64,000 nucleotides of DNA from SG8-4 sp964598225 (GTDB taxonomy: Bacteria; Planctomycetota; Phycisphaerae; Sedimentisphaerales; Anaerobacaceae). Shown one piece after another: positions 41,738-49,804 of the stretch. Numbering within the stretch: position 1 is the first letter of the stretch; each line of letters starts with the position of its first letter. The position numbers and the translations under genes are program-made. The stretch is taken from NCBI GenBank assembly GCA_964598225.1, contig CAZRBG010000022.1:15104-79103 (forward strand). The letters run 5' to 3'. Under the pieces are notes generated by a model. That model did not search any database. It was not told where the DNA came from and worked only from the letters and a program-made list of their open reading frames with translations.

Positions 41738-42940
41738 ATGAACAAATCTGATACAAGCATCGTCTTGTCGTGTACACCTTTCGAGCTTGACGAGTCTCGG
41801 CCGGGGGTTTTCTGGGCTTGCGGAAACGGGCCTTACGACAATGCGCGCAAGGCCCTTTCGAATATCGATCTGTCGCCGGCGAAAGACAAACGCGTATTGC
41901 TCAAGCCCAACGTCGGCCGCAATGTCAAGCCCGAGACCGGCATAACGACTCATCCGCAGGTTATCGCCGCGGCGATAGATGTCTTCAGAGACGCCGGAGC
42001 GGACGTCGCCGTGGGCGAAAGCCCGATTACCGGCGTTGCCGCCCTCGATGCCTTCGAGACCAGCGGCGTGGCGGCCGTCGCCGAAGAGCGGGACTGCAAA
42101 TTGATCGATATGGACCTGCGCCGCTATGTTACGGCCACTATTCCAAACGGCACGGCGATAAAGATGCTCAAAGTATGCCCGGAGATCGCGGAATATGACA
42201 TTATCGTCTCAATTCCCGTGATGAAGACGCACATGCACACGGGCGTGACACTGGCGGTCAAGAATATGAAAGGCTGTCTCTGGCGAAGGGCCAAGGTGGA
42301 CTTTCACATGCTGCCCCGCTCACCGGAAAGCAAAGACAAACCGCTCGACGCCGCGATTGTCGATATGTCTTCGGTTCTGCGTCCCCATCTGGCGATCATC
42401 GACGGGACAATCGGCATGGAAGGGCTCGGCCCCAGCGCCGGCACTCCCAAGCCTCTGGACGTGGTGCTGGTCGGAGCCGATGCCTATGCAACCGATGCGG
42501 TGGCGTGCGGGATAATGGGGATATCCGCTTTCGATGTGCCGCACCTGCGCCTCGGCGCCGAGAGGGGATACGGCGTAATTGATCCGGGCTCGATTGCTGT
42601 CTCTCCCGAAAACTGGGAGGAAATCAAGAGTCCCTTTATGAGGCCTCCGGAACATTTGTCGTTCGAGTTCGAAGGCTTCGATATTCTCGACGAGCAATCC
42701 TGCAGCGCGTGCCAATCGACGCTGCTGATGTTCCTGCGGCGTTACGGCAAACAGTTGCGCGAGCAGGTTACGGACGATAAGGAGATTCTTGTTGCAATCG
42801 GCAAGGGCCACGATGAGCTGCCGAGCGGCGCCATGTGCGTCGGCAACTGCACTGCGAAACACAAAGACTGCGGCGTGTTCGTCTCCGGATGCCCGCCGAT
42901 AGCCAGCGAGATACTGGAACGATTCATCTACCAATTCTGA
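41738..42940 (+). CDS. DUF362 family protein with C-terminal cysteine cluster
   Basis: 400 residues from the ATG at 41738, 5 bases after the propeller gene stop. The DUF362 core comprises KRVLLKPNVGR, VIAAAIDVFRDAGADVAVGESP, IIVSIPVMKTHMHTGVTLAVKNMKGCLW, LAIIDGTIGMEGLGPSAGTPKPLDVVLVGADAYATDAV and LGAERGYGVID. The C-terminal 100 residues hold CSACQ, CVGNCTAKHKDCG and SGCPP, a set of Cys that could bind an iron-sulfur cluster. DUF362 proteins are cytoplasmic and often fused or linked to ferredoxins. Their reaction is unknown. There is no signal peptide. Pairing with an exported beta-propeller is notable because the two would sit in different compartments. Confidence 0.85.
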   Translation: MNKSDTSIVLSCTPFELDESRPGVFWACGNGPYDNARKALSNIDLSPAKDKRVLLKPNVGRNVKPETGITTHPQVIAAAIDVFRDAGADVAVGESPITGVAALDAFETSGVAAVAEERDCKLIDMDLRRYVTATIPNGTAIKMLKVCPEIAEYDIIVSIPVMKTHMHTGVTLAVKNMKGCLWRRAKVDFHMLPRSPESKDKPLDAAIVDMSSVLRPHLAIIDGTIGMEGLGPSAGTPKPLDVVLVGADAYATDAVACGIMGISAFDVPHLRLGAERGYGVIDPGSIAVSPENWEEIKSPFMRPPEHLSFEFEGFDILDEQSCSACQSTLLMFLRRYGKQLREQVTDDKEILVAIGKGHDELPSGAMCVGNCTAKHKDCGVFVSGCPPIASEILERFIYQF

Positions 42941-42995
42941 ATTAAGAATTAAGCATTCCCGGCGGGGCGAGCCCCTGCCTACTGTTTCGCTTTCT

Positions 42996-43184
42996 CTATG
43001 GCCCGTTGTCGCTGGAGAAGAATATGATCGTATCGTCCTTGAGGCCAATCCGATTTACCTCTTCGACCACACGACCGATTGCATCGTCGACATGCGTGAC
43101 GTTGGCATGGTAGGCGTCTTTTCTGGCGTCTCCGGTATCGTACAACTCCTCGTATTTGTCCGCTGCGGCTACGCGGATATGCAC
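42996..43184 (-). pseudogene. Sulfatase gene fragment
   Basis: A 62-codon piece on the minus strand encodes KYEELYDTGDARKDAYHANV, then THVDDAIGRVVEEVNRIGL and IIFFSSDNGP, the region of type I sulfatases just before and including the conserved S-S-D-N-G metal motif. It begins in the middle of the protein and hits a TAG directly after NGP, so both the formylglycine-bearing N-terminus and the C-terminus are absent. It lies between the DUF362 gene and a DUF1593 gene, next to a short repeat (GGCGGGGCGAGCCCCTGCC at about 42961-42979). It is a relic left by deletion. Confidence 0.8.
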
Positions 43185-43256
43185 GGCATCACATCGTGCG
43201 AGAAGTCAATGGAGTTTCCCGGCATTCGATAGCTCTGACTCTCCTTTCTTATGTTT

Positions 43257-45107
43257 CTACTGCTCGGCGGCACGCCAGATTTCGATTCCGGAGAAGTTGG
43301 CAGCGCCGCCGGAGCTGGTGATTTCTATTGTGCCGTCTTTAACGGTTGTTATCCATGGCCCAACTCGACGCCACTGGCCCTGAACGCCGCTGTAGTATTC
43401 TCCTACGACCTTGCGATTGTTGACCGAGATGCTGAAAGTCTCCGGATTGTTGTCTTCCCAGAGATACGCATAGACGGCGTATTTGCCTTTCGGCACGCGA
43501 GTCACTTTGATCTTTGCGTTGCGGTCCCAGCGGAACGAATGAATCATCGTCGCCCGCGCTTCATTCGTCGGCGGCCTCAGCGTCACATCGGGGCTATTGA
43601 CGGGGCGGTCCTTGCAGATAAAATTCGGGGCATCGTCTCCCTGCCATTTGCTGCCGTCGATTGTAATAGCCGACCCGTTGAGATTGATGCCGCGGTAGAA
43701 TCTCCACTCGCCCTTCGGCCCGCTCAACTTCTCGATGGGCGTGCTGAGATACTCGGCGAGTGGGCGAACATCGAGTGGCGCCTTGACCGGCTCTCCGCTT
43801 ACATTCAAGAACACCCGCCTGTACGCCGTGAGTGGAGGATCGCCGGAATCTACAACCTCCAGGATAACGTGAATGGTCCGTCCTGAGGCATTCTTCGGCA
43901 CCTTTACCACGGCACGGGCCGAATTTTCTGATCGAATGGGAGCGTTACCCCAATAACTGCCCGCTTCCCGATAGGCCCACCATTTATACGAGAGGTTATC
44001 GTTGTCGGGGTCGGACGATCCGGCTGCGTTCAATGTTACATCCTGTCCCGGATTGACATCGATATTGAGAATTTTTGTGGTTTTGTCGCCGTTACAGACG
44101 GCCTTGGGTTCGTGATTGCACCGGCCGTAAGGCTTGACGCACCAATCCATCCGTGCCTCGAACTCATTCTGATAATCCTGTCGCCAGCGATGGATCGTGT
44201 ATAACATATCGAGCCGATCTCCTATTTTGTCCGCTGCGGGGACGTATTCATTGCCGCGACCGCTACGCTGGAAGCGCCCGCCCCAGTTGCCCCATTCCGG
44301 GTGCTCCGGGTTGCTTAGCCCGTCCGGCAGTACATAGAAGAAAGAAGGTGTGTCGCCCTCCTTTACGCCGGTCTTGCCGGCCGCTCTGGCCGGATAGACG
44401 CGCCCGAGCGGGCCGTGCTCGGTGCGAACGTTTTTCTCAAGCCATGCCGGTGAGACTATTTCCTGGTTGCCCTCCTTCCAGATGCCGCGAAACAGTCTGT
44501 GCGAATAGATCCAAAATATGTCGGGATGCATATGTTTAATCCACTCTGCCGTGCGGTCCTGGTCTGCGATGGAGTGGACACGAATTTTTCGCTTGAAAGC
44601 GACGAGCTGATGGGCCGAACGTGTCTGGCTGACTTTCCATATCGCCTGGGCCAGCTCGCGCGGCCCGCCCCAGATGCTGAACCAGACGGGCCTGGGGTCA
44701 TCCTTATCGAGGACTTCAATTATCCAGTCCGAGGCCTCCGAGTCCATGCCCGGACCGACCTTATGCGGATCGCCGTTGTGGCCGTCCTTGATAAGGCTTG
44801 TAAGGCGTTCATGGGACGGATAATCCGGCCGGTGCTTTCGAAGGTTGGGCAGGACTTTGCCGTAGGCGTCGACAATCTCGCGGATCAGGTCGGGGCGGGT
44901 GTTTTTATAGTGACCGTGTCCGAAGCCGGTGCAAAGCCCTTCGACGTCGAAATCGCAGGTGTAGAGCATGAATCGGACCATCGACTGCCGGTCATCCGGA
45001 TCGCCGCCGATGTCGGTCATTACAACTATCCGAGGTTTGTCCATGGCCGCTCTGCAAAGAGGCACGAACACGACAAGAATAGCGATCATCAATATCATTC
45101 GTCTCAT
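43257..45107 (-). CDS. Secreted DUF1593 protein with added C-terminal carbohydrate-binding domain
   Basis: 616 residues with a signal peptide (about 1-20). The nucleoside hydrolase-like domain begins PRIVVMTDIGGDPDDRQSMVRFM (Asp cluster), then EGLCTGFGHGHYKN and PVWFSIWGGPRELAQAIW. An Ig-like domain (about 350-455, VTLNAAGSSDPDNDNLSYKWW, VKVPKNASGRTIHVILEVVDSGDPP) is followed by an extra 150-residue sandwich (GINLNGSAITIDGSKWQGDD, GKYAVYAYLWEDNNPETFSISVNNRKV, GTIEITSSGGAANFSGIEIWR) of the malectin/CBM type. This last part is absent from the paralogue at 21284-22798. It probably binds and acts on an extracellular glycan. The next gene in its direction is the sulfatase relic. Confidence 0.87.
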   Translation of the reverse strand: MRRMILMIAILVVFVPLCRAAMDKPRIVVMTDIGGDPDDRQSMVRFMLYTCDFDVEGLCTGFGHGHYKNTRPDLIREIVDAYGKVLPNLRKHRPDYPSHERLTSLIKDGHNGDPHKVGPGMDSEASDWIIEVLDKDDPRPVWFSIWGGPRELAQAIWKVSQTRSAHQLVAFKRKIRVHSIADQDRTAEWIKHMHPDIFWIYSHRLFRGIWKEGNQEIVSPAWLEKNVRTEHGPLGRVYPARAAGKTGVKEGDTPSFFYVLPDGLSNPEHPEWGNWGGRFQRSGRGNEYVPAADKIGDRLDMLYTIHRWRQDYQNEFEARMDWCVKPYGRCNHEPKAVCNGDKTTKILNIDVNPGQDVTLNAAGSSDPDNDNLSYKWWAYREAGSYWGNAPIRSENSARAVVKVPKNASGRTIHVILEVVDSGDPPLTAYRRVFLNVSGEPVKAPLDVRPLAEYLSTPIEKLSGPKGEWRFYRGINLNGSAITIDGSKWQGDDAPNFICKDRPVNSPDVTLRPPTNEARATMIHSFRWDRNAKIKVTRVPKGKYAVYAYLWEDNNPETFSISVNNRKVVGEYYSGVQGQWRRVGPWITTVKDGTIEITSSGGAANFSGIEIWRAAEQ

Positions 45108-45181
45108 CTTTAAGCTCCTTAAACCTCAATTTCAATTGGCACCATGGGCAACAAGTTGAGTTGCCCATCCTACGTGGCTTA

Positions 45182-45204
45182 TTAACGCCTTACGGCGTCG
45201 CTGC
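45182..45204. repeat. Palindromic repeat forming the 3' end of a coding sequence
   Basis: TTAACGCCTTACGGCGTCGC with TGC. Nearly the same bases (AACGCCTTACGGCGTC) occur at 55500-55515. It provides the last codons and stop of the DUF4185-like gene. Confidence 0.7.
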
Positions 45205-46327
45205 TAACCAGAACGACTGTAGCTTTTCGAACGCTGAAGCTATCCTCGCCGGAAAAGACGAGGTAGAGTTCTCGTCCGTCTTCGCTCATCCATTTTGCGG
45301 GAAAGTCGCCGTGCTCGCCGGGTCCGACGTCCCATTTTTCGGTGTAAAAGGCGGTAGTCCAGGGTCCCCAGGGCTCCGGCGCATCGTAGATGCCGAAACC
45401 GCCCTCGAACCGCGTGTCGCCGCGGTCGGGGCTGCCCTTCGGGGCGGGGATATGCTGCCACCAGAGGTAACGGCGCAGCGGCTCGCAATAGGTCATTGCG
45501 GATCGAAGGCAACTGTCTTTGTGCCGAAAGACCGCGCCCCGTCGTTTGATGTCGGCGGTCCAGATCGGCTTGCCGGCTTCGTCTATTCGCTCGAAAAACT
45601 CCCATGCCTCTCGCCTGGCGATTCGGTTCTTGGGAACGCGCATGAGTATAAAGCGGTTGGCGGGAGTATCGGCCAATGGACCGTCGTGCGAATAGGAGTA
45701 TACATAGTCGTCGCGTGCCCAATTATTATTCTTGCCAAAGTTGACAAAACCCATCAGGCCGAACTGCGGGAACTTCCAGTCGGCGAAGGTCCACGTTCGA
45801 GCGTGGTCACGGGACCAGGCCAATTGCGCCTGACCGCCTTCTTGATCAGCGTGCCCCATCCAGAGATACAGCACGCCATCGACCGAGATAATGCCCCAGC
45901 CCTTTTTCCCGGAACGCCCGCCGCCAAGCTGCTCGGCTTCGGATCGGATGTTGATGCCTCTGAAATCATCCGGCCCTCCAATGATTTTCGCAAATCCCAT
46001 GCTCAGCTTCTTCGGAACCTTGGGCTTGAATCCCCACCCGTCTCCCCACGTGATGTATAGAGCGTCGTCATCGGCCCAGGTAACGGGCAGGTTGTCGCTG
46101 CCCGCGGCTTTGCGAACGATCGTATCGGCAGGCGCCCAGACTATTCTTTCGATAACCGGACTTGACGGGTATGGTGGCGCCGCTGAGGCTGCATGATAAA
46201 GGCAAAGAGTTACAACCAATACGCGCAAGGGATGAAGAAATAATGAGGGACGAGGGACGAGGGATGAGAGACGATTTGCGATTCGTCTATCTTCCATCCT
46301 CCATCGTCTATCGTTCATCCACTTCAT
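45182..46327 (-). CDS. Secreted DUF4185-like protein with repeat-derived ends
   Basis: 381 codons in the longest form. From about residue 33 it has a hydrophobic signal (RVLVVTLCLYHAASA), then a beta-propeller or sialidase-like domain matching DUF4185: DDALYITWGDGWGF, GGPDDFRGINIRS, GIISVDGVLYLWMGHA, QLAWSRDHARTWTF, GLMGFVNFGKNN and GFGIYDAPEPWGPWTT. The first 32 residues are encoded by a GAGGGACGAGGGA-rich repeat and are doubtful; a TTG near 46231 could be the real start. The last residues (SDAVRR) and the TAA come from a palindrome shared with 55497-55520. Members are suspected glycoside hydrolases. The true N-terminus is unresolved. Confidence 0.72.
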   Translation of the reverse strand: MKWMNDRRWRMEDRRIANRLSSLVPRPSLFLHPLRVLVVTLCLYHAASAAPPYPSSPVIERIVWAPADTIVRKAAGSDNLPVTWADDDALYITWGDGWGFKPKVPKKLSMGFAKIIGGPDDFRGINIRSEAEQLGGGRSGKKGWGIISVDGVLYLWMGHADQEGGQAQLAWSRDHARTWTFADWKFPQFGLMGFVNFGKNNNWARDDYVYSYSHDGPLADTPANRFILMRVPKNRIARREAWEFFERIDEAGKPIWTADIKRRGAVFRHKDSCLRSAMTYCEPLRRYLWWQHIPAPKGSPDRGDTRFEGGFGIYDAPEPWGPWTTAFYTEKWDVGPGEHGDFPAKWMSEDGRELYLVFSGEDSFSVRKATVVLVSSDAVRR

Positions 46328-46377
46328 TCGCGTCGCTCATTCAGTAGCTGCCACCCTCGTGGCGTGCTTAATCTTCA

Positions 46378-48186
46378 CTATAGGGCTATCTGCGGCCTGC
46401 CCTGCTCGTCCCAGCCTCGTTTTACGTAATACAGCGCCAGCATTCTTTCGTACTCGTCTCTGTCGCAGACTTTGCCTGCCAACGGACCGCTGTGTATGGG
46501 CACGAACGTTCGCGCCGGGGCGTAATCATCGGTTTTGGCCGCGCCGAGCCTGACGTTTATCGCCCGCGTCATATCGTAACAATGCTTCGACCTGGCCAGC
46601 AGATCCTCGAGGCTGTAGTCCAGTCCAACCACAGCGCTGTAAAGCTTGGCATAAAAGTCCTCGTGAAAACCAAGCTCGATCCACGGCAGGCGGCAGACTC
46701 CGAACATGTCGAACAGCGAACGGATGTGCTGATGGTGAATCACCAGATCGACCTTTTCGCCTATGCCCCAGTCTGCACCCATTTCGAGTTCCTTGCCGAC
46801 AGTCCACGCTCTGGTGTGATGAGCACCGATGTCGCTCGTGCCGTAGGCCAGCGCCATTGAGCTTGCACCCCGGCAGTCGTAGGCCGACTGCTCCAGCCCC
46901 TTGACATGAAGGCAGATATCGCTCAGTTGCGGCCATCGTTGGAGCACACCTTTGGCGCCGAGCGCGATCGTGGCGCCGACGGATTCGCATTTGGCGATCT
47001 GCTCGATAAGCTCCATAATCCGGTCGTCGTCGCCCCAGGTGATAGGCTTGCCGTCAAGGTCGTCCAGCGTCAGAAGGTCCTTTTCGTAGCCTTCGATAAT
47101 GACCGCTATCAAGTTTCCCGTCGAGATCGTATCGAGCCCGAGGTCGTCACAGAGGTGATTTCCGCGCAGGACGCCGGCGAAGTTATCGACGCCGAGATTG
47201 GAGCCGAGCATCGCCGCGGTTTCGTATTCGGGGCCTTCGGTTACCGTACCCGCCCATTTGCCCTCCTTGACCAGATTGATGTTGCCGCAGCACATCGGGC
47301 AGCCGAAGCAGGCGGTGTTGCCGATCTTATGCCCGGCGAGCATCGTCTTACCGTTAATCTGGCCCGACTTTTCCCAATGCGTGTCGCGGAAGTTGTACGT
47401 CGGCAGAATCCCCATCATATTGGCGTAATCTACTACTCCCATCAACCCTTGCTTCTGCCAGTGATCCATCATGTCGTGAGCGCCGAGCTCTCTGTACGCC
47501 TGCTCGGAAATCTCGATGACCTTATCGACATCGTGGACGGGCAGGTCGCGATGACCGCGAACGGCTATAGCTTTGAGATTCTTGCTTCCCATCACCGCGC
47601 CGATTCCGGTGCGACCGGCGTTCCTGCTCCACTCGCTTGTCACGCACGCGAATCGCACGAGGTTTTCGCCCGCTACCCCGATAGACGCCACTTTCACGTC
47701 GTGATCGCCGAGCTTGTCGCGAATCCTGCCTTCGGTCTCCAGGTTCCCTTTGCCCTTTAACTCCGGGCATGGCACGATTGTTATATTCTCATCGTCTATC
47801 AGAAGATAGCTCAGTTCCGGTGTTTTTCCCGTAATTGCGACGGCGTCGTAACCGGCCTGGCGCAGCTCGACGCCGAAGCCGCCGCCCATGCTGGAATCGC
47901 CGAACAAGCCGGTCGCCGGTGAAATCGACGCGAAAGAATTCTTGCCCGAACTCGGCAGGTAAACGCCCGTCAGCGGCCCGGCGGCAACGACGAGCATATT
48001 TTCCGGCCCGAGCGGATCTATAGTACCGTTCTTTGACAGGTTGTCCCAGAGCAGCTTTATCGCAAAGCCCCTGCCGCCCAAGTATTTCTCGATGAATTCA
48101 TCGTCGATAGTTTCGGTCCTGCTCGTTCCCTGGGTCATATCGATGTGGAGTATTTTGCGGAAATATCCGCCTTTGTGCTTATTCAT
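46378..48186 (-). CDS. aor: Aldehyde ferredoxin oxidoreductase (tungsten type)
   Basis: 602 residues, normal length for the family. Oxidises aldehydes to carboxylic acids with ferredoxin, using a tungsten bis-pterin cofactor and one 4Fe-4S cluster, in the cytoplasm of anaerobes. Motifs: KYLGGRGFAIKLLWDNL, GPLTGVYLPSSGKNSFASISPATGLFGDSSMGG, NAGRTGIGAVMGSKNLKAIAVRG, the cluster ligands in ACFGCPMCCGN, and the fourth ligand candidate in FGVCRLPWIELG. Its start overlaps the stop of the ferredoxin gene by 4 bases (ATGA), so the two are translationally coupled. No tungstate transporter or pterin gene is in the window. Confidence 0.95.
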   Translation of the reverse strand: MNKHKGGYFRKILHIDMTQGTSRTETIDDEFIEKYLGGRGFAIKLLWDNLSKNGTIDPLGPENMLVVAAGPLTGVYLPSSGKNSFASISPATGLFGDSSMGGGFGVELRQAGYDAVAITGKTPELSYLLIDDENITIVPCPELKGKGNLETEGRIRDKLGDHDVKVASIGVAGENLVRFACVTSEWSRNAGRTGIGAVMGSKNLKAIAVRGHRDLPVHDVDKVIEISEQAYRELGAHDMMDHWQKQGLMGVVDYANMMGILPTYNFRDTHWEKSGQINGKTMLAGHKIGNTACFGCPMCCGNINLVKEGKWAGTVTEGPEYETAAMLGSNLGVDNFAGVLRGNHLCDDLGLDTISTGNLIAVIIEGYEKDLLTLDDLDGKPITWGDDDRIMELIEQIAKCESVGATIALGAKGVLQRWPQLSDICLHVKGLEQSAYDCRGASSMALAYGTSDIGAHHTRAWTVGKELEMGADWGIGEKVDLVIHHQHIRSLFDMFGVCRLPWIELGFHEDFYAKLYSAVVGLDYSLEDLLARSKHCYDMTRAINVRLGAAKTDDYAPARTFVPIHSGPLAGKVCDRDEYERMLALYYVKRGWDEQGRPQIAL

Positions 48187-48746
48187 CTGAGGTCTCCCTT
48201 CCCGTCACGGCCCTCGGCGGCGTTATTGTCGGCATAGTGCAGCCGTTTGGGCTTGCCGTGCTCGGTGTACTCGATCTCCTTCATGTGTGTATAAGACAGC
48301 ACGTTGTTGAGCCGGTGTGCCTGGCCGAACACGTGCTCGGGCATGAACAGTATCGCGCCGGTCGGACACATCTTGACGCATTCTGGGGCGCCGCTGTCTT
48401 CACACAGGTCGCACTTGAGCGGCACGTCGATATCCGGATGGATATACATCGCTCCGAAAGGACAGGCCTCGACGCACGCATGGCACCCGATACAGTCGTC
48501 GTGCCGTATCCTGACCACGCTGTTGTTTTTGTATATCGCATCGGTCGGGCACGCGGCCATGCACTTGGCATCTTTGCACTGGTTGCACACAACCGGCATC
48601 CTCAGCACCGGATGCGGATAAATCGTGGCCACCCGTATCCTGGCCTTCTTGGGATTGTTTGCCCGTTGTCTGTGTATGGCGCAGGCCATCTCGCAGACCC
48701 GACAGCCGGAGCACTTTTCCGGCACCACCGCTATCTTACGTCGCAT
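48183..48746 (-). CDS. 4Fe-4S dicluster ferredoxin-like electron-transfer protein, AOR partner
   Basis: 187 residues with four Cys clusters: CSGCRVCEMAC, CNQCKDAKCMAACP, CIGCHACVEACP and CDLCEDSGAPECVKMCP. This is the layout of the HycB/DmsB-like polyferredoxin subunits that carry up to four 4Fe-4S clusters. No signal peptide or membrane anchor is visible. It is the upstream gene of a coupled pair with the aldehyde ferredoxin oxidoreductase and should carry its electrons. Upstream AAAGGAGTGAT provides a good ribosome binding site. Confidence 0.95.
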   Translation of the reverse strand: MRRKIAVVPEKCSGCRVCEMACAIHRQRANNPKKARIRVATIYPHPVLRMPVVCNQCKDAKCMAACPTDAIYKNNSVVRIRHDDCIGCHACVEACPFGAMYIHPDIDVPLKCDLCEDSGAPECVKMCPTGAILFMPEHVFGQAHRLNNVLSYTHMKEIEYTEHGKPKRLHYADNNAAEGRDGKGDLR

Positions 48747-48857
48747 AGATCACTCCTTTAGGCTCCATGAGCGTGGGTACGCATCTTCAGGTGAAGCACA
48801 AAAAAGGTATTCTAATATGTAGATTCATGAAAATCAATGATTTGCGGCACTTGTTTG

Positions 48858-49496
48858 TCAGGCTTGCAGAAGTTGGTTCAGTGAACGGACTGTCGGGACT
48901 CCGCAGGATTTGAGTCGCCTTTCCAAATAGTGACCGCCGGTAAACAGAATGCAATCTATTCCTGTTTCCCATGCCACCTCATAATCATGGATCGTATCAC
49001 CGATGAGGACGGTCCGCTCCGGAGAGACCCCAGACTCGGCAGCGAGCTTGATTCCCAACTCGGTCTTGCCGTGTGCGTGGTAGTCATCGCGGCCCGATAC
49101 CATCGTGAAAAGCGATTTCATCTCGAAGAAATCCAGCATTTCCTCGAGCCTTTTCTGATGGTACGCTGAGAGTATCGATTGCGTTTTTCCAGCTTCGAGA
49201 CAATTCTTCAACACGTCTTTTGCGTGATCGTGCAGCCTGCACTCGCGACAGCGCTGTTCGTATCTGTCGGTATATTCGCGAGCTATTGCCTCATAGGGCT
49301 CGACGGAGAAATCGAACTCGATACGTTCATAGAATTCGCTTACGGGAAAGCCGAACCGGGCCAGGTATAGCTCGCGCGTGATAGGGGGCCTGTTTCGCCG
49401 GCCCAACATCTCGTTAATTATCTCAACACACAGCCACGCGTCATTGATAAGCGTGCCGTTCCAGTCCCAGATAATATGCCTATATTTCTCGAGCAT
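48858..49496 (-). CDS. HAD-superfamily phosphatase, phosphoglycolate phosphatase-like
   Basis: About 212 residues from the ATG at 49496, with AAGGA 7 bases upstream (the longer frame starts in a repeat). Motif I is IIWDWNGTL (nucleophile Asp), the cap helices follow, then motif II QSILSAY, the conserved Lys in HGKTELGIKLAAESG, and the motif IV acidic pair in VLIGDTIHDYEVA. It hydrolyses a small phosphate ester such as phosphoglycolate or a sugar phosphate in the cytoplasm. It lies upstream of the ferredoxin-AOR pair on the same strand but 111 bases away, so it may or may not be co-transcribed. Confidence 0.88.
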   Translation of the reverse strand: MLEKYRHIIWDWNGTLINDAWLCVEIINEMLGRRNRPPITRELYLARFGFPVSEFYERIEFDFSVEPYEAIAREYTDRYEQRCRECRLHDHAKDVLKNCLEAGKTQSILSAYHQKRLEEMLDFFEMKSLFTMVSGRDDYHAHGKTELGIKLAAESGVSPERTVLIGDTIHDYEVAWETGIDCILFTGGHYLERRLKSCGVPTVRSLNQLLQA

Positions 49497-49804
49497 CAAA
49501 AAATCCTTATTACATAGCATCATCGAGACAGCATACTGCCTAAAAAAGGCCGGATCGTCAAATGTTAAGTCGTCGCGTGGCAATCGGCCGGTGCTATGTG
49601 GTGGTTCCTTCTTGGCTAAACACATGCTTAACGGATGAGCCTGGTGGGTGAAAACCGGCCCCAACCCGTTCGACTTCGCTCAGGGCAGCGCTTTGCTTGA
49701 GGCTGCCACCCGAAGGAACAGATTTTGAGAAGCTTATGTTGACAGTGCGATACTTGGCGGTTAGACTTGCATCTAAAATTGTGGCATATTGAAAGGAATC
49801 GCTT
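49497..49804 (+). promoter_or_regulatory. Intergenic region with promoter of the phosphorylase gene
   Basis: The 308-base gap between divergent genes. A strong promoter is TTGACA (49739-49744), 17-base spacer, TAGACT (49762-49767), about 38 bases before the GTG start. A repeat of the CCCGTTCGACTTCGCTCAGG type lies at 49662-49687. No gene is present. Confidence 0.65.
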
